A stretch of 64,000 nt of DNA from CBDIHH01 sp965279095. Lineage in GTDB: Bacteria; Pseudomonadota; Alphaproteobacteria; Caulobacterales; Caulobacteraceae. Positions within the stretch are counted from its first letter, which is position 1; every line of letters starts with the position of its first letter. The position numbers and the translations under genes were made by a program. Location: positions 434,001 to 498,000 of the forward strand of contig CBDIHH010000003.1 in assembly GCA_965279095.1 (NCBI GenBank). Direction: 5' to 3'. Of this stretch, positions 1 to 7,941 are shown piece by piece. The notes under the pieces are model-generated. The model saw nothing but the letters and a program-made list of their open reading frames with translations, did not search any database and had not been told where the DNA came from.

Positions 1-1
1 G

Positions 2-274
2 GGCTTCTGGACATGCAGACTCGTCGATGGATCTTCCATCGAGCAGGACCTGCCCTCCGCGATCTCAGTAGCCTTGGATATGGTAGCGCCAGGATCGTCT
101 TTGTTCGCCACCATCGCCCAAACGGGTGGCCGCGTGGAGTTCTTCATCGGCTGGTTCTTTGACCATGGAAACAGTGGCGACGTTCTCGACCACAACCTGC
201 TGGGCAGGCTAACCAAGATGAGCATCGACCTCAGCTTCGATGTCTATGGGGAGGCTGAAGCGAGCCGCGACTGA
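2..274 (+). CDS. Partial DUF4279-like protein, 5' end outside window
   Basis: The frame is open from base 2 to a stop at 274, so the gene starts before the window. About 90 C-terminal residues are visible. The tail pattern, a 'FFIGWFFDHGNSG' stretch followed by 'LLGRLTKMSIDLSFDVYG', resembles the C-terminal part of DUF4279 proteins, whose function is unknown. This assignment rests on recalled pattern only. GC content is lower than in the core genes downstream, so the region may be accessory. The first ATG, at 74, is probably internal. Confidence 0.5.
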   Translation, partial: GFWTCRLVDGSSIEQDLPSAISVALDMVAPGSSLFATIAQTGGRVEFFIGWFFDHGNSGDVLDHNLLGRLTKMSIDLSFDVYGEAEASRD

Positions 275-385
275 CATTCGCGTCGAAAGCCAACGCTGCG
301 ATGGTCTGCTACGGGTGGCTTGCTGCCATTCGAGCTTAGGCGATAAGCTATCTTTGGTAACCTTCGAGCGGCCAAAGGCTGATCC

Positions 386-697
386 ATGTTCAGATCTGAC
401 GGCGTCACGACTGGTAACCGTTGGTGGTTCATATTCCCCTGGAAGGGTCAACTGATCGTTGGTCGATACATATGGCCGGTCGGCATACCCTTGATAGACG
501 TCGTAGCTGCGCTCCAAATCGCCAACGATCCCCGCATGAGGGCCGATCTGCCCCCTGATTGGCCGATCAATCTGGCAATCCTAGCGGCGATAGAGGCACT
601 TATGTTGGGCGGCGGATGGCTCATGGCTTCGTTTGCTGCGGAACAGATAGATAAGATCAATCGAGGGCAGCTCCCATGGCCTTGGCCGGAGACGTGA
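386..697 (+). CDS. Hypothetical small membrane protein
   Basis: This frame encodes 103 aa with an ATG start. Two hydrophobic stretches, around residues 30-45 and 62-85, could be membrane segments, and the protein ends in a short polar tail rich in Trp and Pro. There is no convincing Shine-Dalgarno sequence and I recognise no family. The overlapping minus-strand frame has a shadow-like composition. I favour this strand because of the hydrophobic pattern, but the call is weak. Confidence 0.38.
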   Translation: MFRSDGVTTGNRWWFIFPWKGQLIVGRYIWPVGIPLIDVVAALQIANDPRMRADLPPDWPINLAILAAIEALMLGGGWLMASFAAEQIDKINRGQLPWPWPET

Positions 698-1009
698 TCG
701 CTTCGTGATAGTCGGCTGCTAAGGGTCATTCGATCTTCCTCCGAGTCCCCGAAGATGGTCCAGCTTCCCTGGCTTCCAGGGTGGCGGCAGCCTATCGAAG
801 GCCTTCGGATCGGGGCTCGACTTGGCCCGACCTTATCCATGGACCTTATCGGCTGATTGCGGACCTCGCCAACGTCCGCCAGGGGTCGAAGGCTGCCATC
901 TCCCCCATGCCCAAGGGCCAGAGCGGCACCCGGCTAGGACCGCTAGGGGTGGGAAGGGATTTCAACGCCGTCCACGCTGCAAACGCGGCCCGTCAAGAGC
1001 GTTTGGTGC
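698..1009. other. Stretch without a recognised gene
   Basis: This stretch of about 310 bases has no frame that looks coding: the possible products are Arg/Pro/Gly-rich shadows with no RBS. Short degenerate motifs of the type 'ctgctaagggtc' also occur near 33.37 kb, which suggests decayed repeat material. I see no hairpin terminator, RNA gene or clear promoter. Confidence 0.4.
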
Positions 1010-1435
1010 TCATTGGTGCAAAGGCGACGGCAAGGTTACGCTGCTGTCCTGGCCTCGCACCCACCACTTTCCATGCGCATCGCGGTCCAGGTAGAATTGG
1101 CCGCGCAGTGTCCTCTCCCTAGGGAGCCAGCCCGTTATACAGTTGCTGTTACCGCCCATTCGGTAGCCAACGTGCAGGACGCGCGGTGCGCTACCCTTCA
1201 CAGACTGCTCCACCGTGAGGAGCGCGGCCCCAGTGGTTTCGCCGCCTAAGTCGGGCTCAGCGTAGGACCGTGTGTGCTGGTCCAAGACCCGAAGCCTTCC
1301 AATCACGATTGTCTCGTACAGGTCTGACTCCTGGCACCCGCGACACGCAATGGCCGGGGTGCACGCCCAAACTGGGCATCCAACCAAACTCATGCTGCTT
1401 AGAACCGCGGCGGCTGCGAACCTCACCTTTTTCAT
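1010..1435 (-). CDS. Hypothetical exported, Cys-rich protein
   Basis: The product is 141 aa when started at the ATG at 1435, ahead of a clear export signal: 'MKKVRF', a hydrophobic core, then 'SLVGC'. The longer frame upstream has no signal-like N-terminus, so I start here. 'LVGC' could be a lipobox (Cys about residue 19). The mature part opens with a Cys-rich segment (CPVWACTPAIACRGC) and continues with 'IGRL...TVEQSVKG' beta-type sequence. That resembles bacterial proteins with a C-x-C, NTR-like start, but this is only a resemblance. The function is unknown and the envelope location is inferred. It stands alone between low-coding DNA and pseI. Confidence 0.6.
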   Translation of the reverse strand: MKKVRFAAAAVLSSMSLVGCPVWACTPAIACRGCQESDLYETIVIGRLRVLDQHTRSYAEPDLGGETTGAALLTVEQSVKGSAPRVLHVGYRMGGNSNCITGWLPRERTLRGQFYLDRDAHGKWWVRGQDSSVTLPSPLHQ

Positions 1436-1556
1436 TTGAGGGTTCCCCGCGCGTGTCGAGAGTTGAGAGTACGCAGACGCCAATGTGGCCACAAGCCGTG
1501 ACGGCGGACAACTCAAAGGTCTTCTTAGGGTCGAAAGCAGGCATTGCCAGCGGCCT

Positions 1557-2612
1557 TTATTCCACCATCCCCCACGCAAACGGCTCCCCGCGCTTCAGCG
1601 CCCGCGCCGCCGTTCGCCCCAGGACCTCCGGCAGCGCCTTGGGCGCCAGCCCGAACCCCGGCCGGATCGAGCGCACGTCGGCCGCCGTCAGCACCGCCCC
1701 CGCTGGCACGTCGCGCACCACATAGAGCGAGCGGCGGAACTGGCGGTTGGCGGTTTCGGCGTCGGAACGGCGGTAGGCGGCGGATCCCAGGGCCTCCCAG
1801 GCGGCGCGGCAGTCGGCGACCAGGCGGGCCAGCTCGTCCGGCTCCAGGGAAAAGGCGCTGTCGGGGCCGCCATCGGCGCGGGCCAGGGTGAAGTGCTTCT
1901 CGATGATGCAGGCGCCCAGGGCCACCGCCGCCACCGAGGCGGCGGTGCCGGGGGTGTGGTCGGACAGGCCGGTGACGCAGCCATAGTCCTTGGCCAGTTG
2001 CGCCACCATGCGCAGGTTGGCGTCGGCGAATCTCGCCGGGTATTCGCTGACGCAGTGGAGCAGGGCGACGGGGGCGGGGCCGGCGGCGGCCACGGCCTCG
2101 GCGATCTCCTGCGGCGCGGTCATGCCGGTGGAGATGATCAGGGGCCGGCCGCCCCGGGCCGCCCGGGCGATGAGGGGCAGGTCGATGGCCTCGAAGGAGG
2201 CGATCTTGAAGGCCGGGGCGTCCAACGCCTCCAGCAGCTCCACGGCGGTGTCGTCGAACGGAGAGGAGAAGGCGATCAGCCCCCGCGCCCTGGCCCGCGC
2301 GAAGATCGGGGCGTGCCAGTCCCAGGGCGTGAAGGCCTCGGCGTAGAGGTCGTGCAGGGTGCGGCCGGCCCACAGCCCGTCCGACAGGGTGAAGCCCGGC
2401 CCGTCGTGGTCCAGGGTGATGGTGTCGGCGGTGTAGGTCTGCAGCTTGACCGCGTCGGCCCCGGCGTCGGCGGCGGCGTCGACCAGGGCCAGGGCGCGAT
2501 CGAGGCTCTGGTTGTGGTTTCCGGACAGTTCGGCGATGACGAACGGCGGCTGGCCCTCGCCGATGGCGCGGCCGGCGATACGGAAGCCGGGGGAAGCGGT
2601 CGGTGCGGTCAC
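1557..2612 (-). CDS. pseI: Pseudaminic acid synthase (NeuB family)
   Basis: This 351-aa protein is of normal family length. It has the NeuB-type TIM barrel (about residues 10-260: 'FVIAELSGNHNQS', 'GADAVKLQTYTADT', 'STGMTAPQEI', 'LLHCVSEYPA', 'GLSDHTPG') and a C-terminal SAF antifreeze-like domain (about 275-345). The 'GLWAGRTLHDLYAEAFTPWDWH' region fits PseI rather than sialic acid synthase. The known reaction is condensation of PEP with 6-deoxy-AltdiNAc to give pseudaminic acid, the flagellin sugar in Caulobacter. I choose the GTG at 2612 because AGGAAG lies 7 nt upstream; an in-frame TTG at 2636 is possible. The gene is divergent from a PseH-like acetyltransferase and close to flaEY, which supports flagellin glycosylation. 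Confidence 0.88.
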   Translation of the reverse strand: MTAPTASPGFRIAGRAIGEGQPPFVIAELSGNHNQSLDRALALVDAAADAGADAVKLQTYTADTITLDHDGPGFTLSDGLWAGRTLHDLYAEAFTPWDWHAPIFARARARGLIAFSSPFDDTAVELLEALDAPAFKIASFEAIDLPLIARAARGGRPLIISTGMTAPQEIAEAVAAAGPAPVALLHCVSEYPARFADANLRMVAQLAKDYGCVTGLSDHTPGTAASVAAVALGACIIEKHFTLARADGGPDSAFSLEPDELARLVADCRAAWEALGSAAYRRSDAETANRQFRRSLYVVRDVPAGAVLTAADVRSIRPGFGLAPKALPEVLGRTAARALKRGEPFAWGMVE

Positions 2613-2629
2613 GTCATCTTCCTGTCTCT

Positions 2630-2660
2630 TTGACAAGGAACATGGCTTAAGCGCGTTAAT
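2630..2660 (+). promoter_or_regulatory. Candidate sigma70-type promoter for pseH
   Basis: In the pseI/pseH divergent gap, TTGACA (2630-2635) is followed after 19 bp by GTTAAT (2655-2660). The gap also contains TTAA-GCGCG-TTAA (2647-2659), which has the wrong spacing (5, not 7) for a classical CtrA site. The spacer is longer than the optimum, so this remains a candidate only. Confidence 0.3.
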
Positions 2661-2693
2661 GTTTCATCGCTTCTGGACGGCTAATCTGACCGC

Positions 2694-3248
2694 ATGATCG
2701 ACCTGCGTGACCTTGTCGCCGACGATGCCGGACACCTGGCCCGGTGGCGCACCGACCCCGAAGTCAACCGCTGGATGTGCGACGACCCGCCCGCCAGCTT
2801 GGCCGGATGGGCGGCCTGGACATCGGCCTTCATCGCCGATTCCGACCAGCGCGGCTGGATCATCCTCAGCGGCAAGGCGCCCGTGGGTTTCCTGTCGCTG
2901 GCGGGGCTCACCGGCCCGCACCGCCGCGCCGAATGGGGCTGGTATGTGGGCGACCCCGGGGCCCGGGGGCGGGGCGTCGGCCGCGCCGCCCAGGCCCTCG
3001 GCCTCGACAAGGCCTTCACCGACCTGGGACTGGAGAAGGTCTGGGCCGAGGTGCTGGCCGAGAATGACCCCGCCCTGAAGGCGCAGGGCGCCGCCGGCTT
3101 CCAGCGCGAGGGCTACCTGCGCCGCCACGCCCTGAAGGACGGGGAATTCCGCGACGTCGTCCTGCTGGCCATCCTGGCCGAGGACTGGGCGGCGCGGCGC
3201 GAGCGGGTTCGGCGCGACCTCGCCAGCGCCCATCTGATCGCGGCCTAG
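2694..3248 (+). CDS. pseH: GNAT acetyltransferase, PseH/FlmH-like
   Basis: This 184-aa GNAT-fold protein opens with 'IDLRDLVADDAGHLARWRTDPEVNRWM', typical of PseH-type enzymes that N-acetylate UDP-4-amino-4,6-dideoxy-AltNAc in pseudaminic acid synthesis. The acetyl-CoA loop is visible as 'GARGRGVGRAAQAL' (about residues 88-101), followed by 'LEKVWAEVLAENDPAL' and 'GFQREGYLRRHALKDG'. The divergent pseI neighbour supports the assignment. Other pathway genes (pseB, C, F, G) are not in the window. A generic RimJ/RimL-type N-acetyltransferase is the main alternative. Confidence 0.72.
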   Translation: MIDLRDLVADDAGHLARWRTDPEVNRWMCDDPPASLAGWAAWTSAFIADSDQRGWIILSGKAPVGFLSLAGLTGPHRRAEWGWYVGDPGARGRGVGRAAQALGLDKAFTDLGLEKVWAEVLAENDPALKAQGAAGFQREGYLRRHALKDGEFRDVVLLAILAEDWAARRERVRRDLASAHLIAA

Positions 3249-3263
3249 GTCGCCGAAAATCCC

Positions 3264-3390
3264 GTCATCCTGGGCCTTGTGCCCAGGACCCAGACGCGCG
3301 GAGGTTGCCGGCCTGACCCGGTCGGTTGAGCGCGGGGCCTATCCGGAACGCGTCGCGTTTCTGGATCCTGGGCACAAGGCCCAGGATGAC
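3264..3390. repeat. Inverted repeat element, family A (copy 1)
   Basis: Two 30-nt arms (3264-3293 and 3361-3390) are inverted copies with one mismatch, separated by 67 bp. Each arm is itself a hairpin (CCTGGGC-CTTGT-GCCCAGG). The outer sequence GTCATCCT...AGGACCCAG recurs at 8435-8574 with a different hairpin stem. The element lies just after pseH and could act as a transcription terminator or a REP/BIME-like element. Confidence 0.85.
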
Positions 3391-3479
3391 GGCGGGGGGT
3401 AGATGGCGGGTTTGGCTGAGAAGGCGGCGGCGGTATAAGCGGCGTTCGGAAAGCGCCGTCGATCGCGTGGTGGAAGTGT

Positions 3480-3574
3480 GGTTCGGGCGGCGGCCGGGTC
3501 AAGGCCGCGCCTTTGGCGCGCCGCGCAGCGGGGGCCCTGCGGGCCCGCCTTGACGCGGTCGCCTGATCCGAACC
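3480..3574. repeat. Inverted repeat element, family B (copy 1)
   Basis: An imperfect long inverted repeat runs from GGTTCGGGCGG... (3480) to ...GATCCGAACC (3574). It has inner arms GTCAAGGC / GCCTTGAC and a GC-rich core containing CGCGCCGCGCAGCGG. A second copy with the same inner plan lies at 33833-33925, so this is a dispersed family. Confidence 0.75.
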
Positions 3575-3797
3575 GCTGCTCCGCCAGGCGAACGATGGCG
3601 GGGTATGCGGCAGGGCGCAGGGGCATATCGTCCGCGGAAGTCCGGCCCTGCTTGAAAAAAAAGGTTCGTCGTCCCGGGGCGCCCTTTTGCGCGAACAGAA
3701 CACCCCCATGCCCAAACTGACTTGATGACGGTCGTGGTGGGGGCGGGAGAACGCGAAATCTTACCGCGCCTTAACCCCCCGCTAGGCCTTTGCCGTC

Positions 3798-6632
3798 ATG
3801 CTCGCCGCAAGGCGGACCCCCGGCGTGATCACTTTCGACAGCAGCTTCTTGTTGGACTACTACCAGGCCAAGACCGGGCAGCTCGGCGCGGCCACGAACG
3901 CGCTCATCTCGGCCACCACCAAGAAGACCCCCACCGCCCCCTGGGCCGCCAGCGCCACGGCGCCCAAGGCCAGCGACATGGTCAAGACCGCCCTGGCGGG
4001 CAAGGCCCTGATCAACGAGGGCGCCGCCAAGCTCGACGTGGCCGGGGCCAGCGCCGACTACCGCAAGCTGTTCGCCCTCTACCAGGGTCTGAACGCCCTC
4101 AGCGCCGTGGTCGACCGGGCCGGCGCCACGGGCGTGAGCGCCACCGAAATGGGCCAGCTGTCCAAGACATTCACCAAGGGGCTGGCCGAGGTCTCCACCT
4201 ACGCCGAGGGGCTGAAGCTCGATAACCTGCGCCTCACCCGCGGCGCCTCCATCGACATGCTGCCGAGCCAGCTGAGCAGCCCCTTGCCCTTCGGCAAGGC
4301 CGACACCGACGTGGGCGTCGCCCAGCAGAACGTCAGCTACACCACCGGCCAGGTCCATTCGGGCGGGCTGAACGACGTGGTCGCCAACTTCGCCGGGGCG
4401 GTGTCGTTCAACATCACCGTCAAGAAGGTCAACACCGCCGAGAACGTCGGCATCGACCTGGCCGACATGGGGGCGACGGCCCGCACGCTGCCCAATGTGG
4501 TCAACTTCATCAACGGCAAGCTGGCCGCCGTCGGCGCCGTGACCCGGTTCGCCACGGAGAAGCTGCCGACGGAAGCCCGCTCGATCACCGTCAACGGCAA
4601 GGCGGTGCCCCTGCCGCCCGGCCCGGACCGCTGGGCCATGAAGGTCAAGGGCGACATCGGCGAGCAGGTCAGCTTCTCGGCCCCGGCCGCCGCGGGCGCC
4701 GTCTACCTGGCCCAGACCGCCGGGCGCGCGGACGACCTCGCCACCAAGGACGTCAACGAGCAGTCCTACGATCGCCAGCTGCTCAAGTTCCAGACCGACC
4801 AGCTGGCCGGCGCCGACGCCCCGCCTGACGTGGTCGCCCAGGACGGCGAGGCGTTCCGCGTGGACGGCCGGGTGTTCGCCAAGAGCCTGGGCGCCAATGT
4901 CCAGGCGGTGCGCGCCAGCGCGGCGGCGGCCGACGGTTCGGTCTATGTGCTGGCGGACGTCAACGGAACCACGGACGGGCAGTCGCTCAAGGGCTCGCAG
5001 GACGTGGCCCTGCTGAAATACGATTCCACCGGCCAGCTGCTCTACGCCCGCACCCTGGGCGCCGCCGACAAGGCCAGCGGCCTGGCCTTGGCGGTCTCCG
5101 CCGACGGCAAGGTGGCCGTGGCCGGCTCGATCACCGGCAATCTCGACGGCGATTCCGGGGTGGACGCCGCCAAGACCGACAGCTTCGTCACCGTGTTCAG
5201 CAAGGCCGGCGACGAGCTGTGGACCCAGCGCCGGGGCGCGCGAGAGGACGACGAGGCGACCTCGGTGGCCTTCGGCGCCGACGGTTCGGTCTACGTCGCC
5301 GGGCGCGCCCGCTCGAACATGCCGGGCTCCGCCGCCGTGGGCGGCTGGGACGGCTATGTGGAGGGCTTCACCGGCACGCCCAAGCCGCTGGGCGGCTATA
5401 CGGTCGCCACCAAGTTCGTCTCCCAGTTCGGCACCGGCGGGACCGACGGGGTCTCCGGCATGGCGCTCAGCGGAAACATCCTGGTCACCGCCGGGGTCGA
5501 GAACGGCCACGCCGTGCTGCGCCGCTTCGACCTGCAGGCCTCCGGCGCCCCCGTGGCCGCCGCGGTGAGCGACCTGGGCGACCTGCAGGGCGGCGCCATC
5601 GCCGGGGTCAGCTTCAACGGCGCCGACCTGGTGGTCGCGGGGACGACGCGCAACGGCGCCCTCAACGCCGCCTCGATCAGCGCCGCCCACCACGGCGGAA
5701 CCGACGCCTTTGTCGCCACCGTCTCGGCCGGCGACCTGTCCGCCGACACGCTCACCTATTTGGGCGGAGCGGGGGACGACAGCGCCTCGGCCCTGACCGT
5801 GTCGGGCGGCGATGTCTGGCTGGCGGGCGCCGCCGGCGCGGGAACCGTAGGGGGCATGGCCCAGGTGGGGACCCAGACCGGGGCCAAGGACGGCTACCTC
5901 GCGCGGCTGGACACGGCCACCGGCGCGGTGGAATGGGGCCGCCGGTTCACGGCCAAGGACGGACAGGCGGCGCCCACCTCCATCGCCGTCGATCCCACCG
6001 GCGCCACGGCGCTCGACCGCATGGGCCTGCCGCAGGGGCCGATGTCCTTCACCGACTCGCAACTGCTGGTGTCGGCCACGTCCCTGCGCGCCGGCGACCA
6101 GTTCCAGATCCGCACCGACGAGGGCGGCCGGCCGGGGACGGTCACCATCTCGGCCGACGACACCCTCCAGAGCCTGGCCGCCAAGATCAGCCGCGCGTCG
6201 GGCTTCCGCGTGAAGGTCCAGGTGGTCAAGGACGGCGACTTCCAGCGCCTGCAGATCAAGCCGTCGAGCAGCAAGGCCACCGTGGAGATCCTCGGCGGCG
6301 GCGCCGACCGCAACGCCCTGGAGGCCATCGGCCTGCCCGAGGGGGTGGTCCGGGTGAAGCCGACGGACACCAAGACCTTCGACAAGGACAAGGTCTATGG
6401 GCTGACCCTCAACCGCGACCTCAGCCTCGACACCAAGGAGGGGCTGAAGGCGGCGAAGGACCAGCTGCAGACCGCCCTGTCGACCATCCGCACCGCCTAT
6501 CGTGACCTGGACAAGCTGTTCAATCCGACATCAGCGGTCGCCGCCGCCGCAGCCGCCAAGCCGTCGGCCTATATGACCGACCGCATCAAGAACTATCAGG
6601 CGGCCCTCGACCGCCTCACCGGCGCCGCCTGA
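3798..6632 (+). CDS. flaEY: FlaEY-like flagellar protein
   Basis: This 944-aa protein has no signal peptide. The N-terminal third is flagellin-related in flavour ('NITVKKVNTAENVGIDLADM', 'LPNVVNFINGKLAAVGAV'). The middle (about residues 330-720) carries repeated beta-propeller (SBBP-like) blades such as 'DVALLKYDSTGQLLYART' and 'GSVYVAGRARSNMPG'. The C-terminus (about 740-944) again resembles flagellin or hook-associated ends ('LQTALSTIRTAYRDLDKLF', 'DRIKNYQAALDRLTGAA'). The architecture matches Caulobacter FlaEY, a protein needed for normal flagellin synthesis and filament assembly. The pse genes next door fit. Start is uncertain: the ATG at 3798 has a weak RBS, and the GTG at 3825 (AAGGCGG upstream) is an alternative. 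Confidence 0.75.
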   Translation: MLAARRTPGVITFDSSFLLDYYQAKTGQLGAATNALISATTKKTPTAPWAASATAPKASDMVKTALAGKALINEGAAKLDVAGASADYRKLFALYQGLNALSAVVDRAGATGVSATEMGQLSKTFTKGLAEVSTYAEGLKLDNLRLTRGASIDMLPSQLSSPLPFGKADTDVGVAQQNVSYTTGQVHSGGLNDVVANFAGAVSFNITVKKVNTAENVGIDLADMGATARTLPNVVNFINGKLAAVGAVTRFATEKLPTEARSITVNGKAVPLPPGPDRWAMKVKGDIGEQVSFSAPAAAGAVYLAQTAGRADDLATKDVNEQSYDRQLLKFQTDQLAGADAPPDVVAQDGEAFRVDGRVFAKSLGANVQAVRASAAAADGSVYVLADVNGTTDGQSLKGSQDVALLKYDSTGQLLYARTLGAADKASGLALAVSADGKVAVAGSITGNLDGDSGVDAAKTDSFVTVFSKAGDELWTQRRGAREDDEATSVAFGADGSVYVAGRARSNMPGSAAVGGWDGYVEGFTGTPKPLGGYTVATKFVSQFGTGGTDGVSGMALSGNILVTAGVENGHAVLRRFDLQASGAPVAAAVSDLGDLQGGAIAGVSFNGADLVVAGTTRNGALNAASISAAHHGGTDAFVATVSAGDLSADTLTYLGGAGDDSASALTVSGGDVWLAGAAGAGTVGGMAQVGTQTGAKDGYLARLDTATGAVEWGRRFTAKDGQAAPTSIAVDPTGATALDRMGLPQGPMSFTDSQLLVSATSLRAGDQFQIRTDEGGRPGTVTISADDTLQSLAAKISRASGFRVKVQVVKDGDFQRLQIKPSSSKATVEILGGGADRNALEAIGLPEGVVRVKPTDTKTFDKDKVYGLTLNRDLSLDTKEGLKAAKDQLQTALSTIRTAYRDLDKLFNPTSAVAAAAAAKPSAYMTDRIKNYQAALDRLTGAA

Positions 6633-6680
6633 CCGCGCGGGCGCTTGAAACCGACGCCCGCGCAGCGTAGCAGGGCCGCC

Positions 6681-7361
6681 ATGGACTATCTTCGCGACCG
6701 TCGGGTGATCATGGGCATCGGCGGGGCTTTCGCCCTGATCGCGGCCATCGGCATGGCCCTTGGCATCAAGGCCGGCGACAAGGGACCCAAGGAGGCGCCG
6801 CCCGCCTCGCACGGGGGCCTGGTGGTGCAGACCGGCGCCGCGGAGGACGACACCCTCGATCCCGCGCGCCAGCTGCGCTGCTTCGTGGGCGGCCAGTTCG
6901 TCGGCGACGCCACCCTGGCCCAGTGCGCCAAGAAGAACGGGGTGGCCACCACCGCCCTGGATGTCGGCGTCGATGAGACCGGCGCCCTGGCGGCGGCCAG
7001 CGAGACCACCCCGATGATCACGCCCCTGCCGCCGCCGCCGGACCTGGCCGCGCGGCCGACGACGGCGGGCCCCGCCGTCTCGCCTGTCCCGGCGGCGGCC
7101 CCCGCCGCCGCGGTGGCGGCCTGCTGGCGCCACGCCGGCGACTGGCGACGCCTTCCCACCGACCTGGGGCTCAACGCCTGCGTCCAGGCCTTGTTCGCCG
7201 GACGCTGCGAGCGCCCGGGCGCGGCCAGCTACGGGCGGTGGGGCGACCAGACCCTGCGCCTGGTGCCGGGCAAGGTGGAGGTGTCGTCCGACAACCGCGC
7301 CTTCCGCACCCTGGTGGAGCAGCCCCCCGGCGGCTGCGGCCTGCCCCCCGTGGCCGGCTGA
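6681..7361 (+). CDS. Hypothetical membrane-anchored protein
   Basis: This protein is 226 aa from the ATG at 6681. An in-frame TTG at 6645 would add 12 residues with no better RBS. After 'MDYLRDRRVIM' there is one hydrophobic helix (about residues 11-30), then a Pro/Ala-rich linker (about 110-145). A C-terminal block of about 75 residues has four Cys ('CWRHAGDWRRLP', 'NACVQALFAGRCERPG', 'QPPGGCGLP'). A periplasmic, inner-membrane-tethered protein is inferred. The gene starts 48 bp after flaEY on the same strand and may share its transcript. I do not recognise the family. Confidence 0.7.
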   Translation: MDYLRDRRVIMGIGGAFALIAAIGMALGIKAGDKGPKEAPPASHGGLVVQTGAAEDDTLDPARQLRCFVGGQFVGDATLAQCAKKNGVATTALDVGVDETGALAAASETTPMITPLPPPPDLAARPTTAGPAVSPVPAAAPAAAVAACWRHAGDWRRLPTDLGLNACVQALFAGRCERPGAASYGRWGDQTLRLVPGKVEVSSDNRAFRTLVEQPPGGCGLPPVAG

Positions 7362-7407
7362 TCGCGGCCACGCTGGACCGGCGCACCTGGGCGTGTAGGC
7401 TGGGGGC

Positions 7408-7800
7408 ATGACCATGACCCGCCGCCTGGCGCCCCTTATCCTGTTCCTGACCGCCGCCGCCCTGGCGTCCTGCGCGCCCAAGACCCAGGAGGCCCCGACC
7501 GACGTCGGCGTCTGCTGGCATGTGGTCTACCTCAAGGACGAGAGCCTGAAGTTCAACAAGCTGGCCGAGGGGCAGGAGAACCTGGAGTCCTGCGCCGCCA
7601 AGCTCGAGGGCATGCGGATACGCTTCCGCACTTTCGGCGCCGCCGAGGAGATCACCGGGGCCTTCCAGGGCAATTACCTGTTCATCAAGCGCGAGGGGGT
7701 GTTCACGTCCCGCTCGCTCACCGGCGGCCGCTATCCGGCCCTGGTCCGCTCGGGCGACGGCCGGCTGGTGATCCCCGGGGCGATCAAACAGGAACGCTAG
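7408..7800 (+). CDS. Hypothetical lipoprotein
   Basis: This 130-aa product has a lipoprotein signal: 'MTMTRRLAPLILFLTAAALASC' with lipobox LASC and lipidated Cys about residue 22. The mature part ('TDVGVCWHVVYLKDESLKFNKL', 'RIRFRTFGAAEEITGAFQGNYLF') is a small soluble domain of unknown function with conserved-looking Cys residues. It lies 46 bp downstream of another hypothetical gene and upstream of ssb, whose promoter region starts right after its stop. The function cannot be assigned. Confidence 0.75.
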   Translation: MTMTRRLAPLILFLTAAALASCAPKTQEAPTDVGVCWHVVYLKDESLKFNKLAEGQENLESCAAKLEGMRIRFRTFGAAEEITGAFQGNYLFIKREGVFTSRSLTGGRYPALVRSGDGRLVIPGAIKQER

Positions 7801-7833
7801 GTCAGGCGCCTGGGGACGGTTCCGTCCAAACGT

Positions 7834-7848
7834 GAACATAAGCGGAAC
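7834..7848 (-). promoter_or_regulatory. LexA (SOS) operator upstream of ssb
   Basis: GAAC-ATAAGCG-GAAC (7834-7848) is, on the minus strand, an exact GTTC-N7-GTTC direct repeat. That is the alphaproteobacterial LexA box described in Rhodobacter, Sinorhizobium and Caulobacter. It lies about 95 bp before the ssb start and 8 bp upstream of a TTGACT -35-like hexamer, so LexA repression and DNA-damage induction of ssb are expected. Confidence 0.75.
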
Positions 7849-7855
7849 ATCGCCG

Positions 7856-7885
7856 TTGACTCCGGCGGGCCGTCGTCTCTAGGGT
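7856..7885 (+). promoter_or_regulatory. Candidate ssb promoter
   Basis: TTGACT (7856-7861) is followed by a 17-bp spacer and CTAGGG (7879-7884). This partly fits the Caulobacter housekeeping consensus (TTGAC...GCTANAWC), and it sits immediately downstream of the LexA box. The weak -10 makes it provisional. Confidence 0.4.
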
Positions 7886-7941
7886 CTGCGGACCGCCCCG
7901 GCGGTCTTTGATGATGTGCGCAAGATGAAGGTGAGGCTCCC

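Larger units (their letters stand above)
3249..3797. other. Intergenic region with two inverted-repeat elements
   Basis: This gap of about 550 bp between pseH and flaEY has no credible gene; the open frames are Arg/Pro-rich shadows. It carries inverted repeat A (3264-3390) and inverted repeat B (3480-3574). The last 150 bp, including an A8 run near 3656-3663, should hold the flaEY promoter. I could not identify a convincing sigma54 or CtrA element there. Confidence 0.6.

Noticed and set aside
2647..2659. CtrA site between pseI and pseH
   Set aside because: TTAA-GCGCG-TTAA has a 5-bp spacer, not the 7 bp required for the CtrA consensus.
3680..3700. Sigma54 promoter for flaEY
   Set aside because: A GG-N10-GC spacing can be found, but the TGGCAC and TTGCA boxes match poorly, so the call is not supportable.
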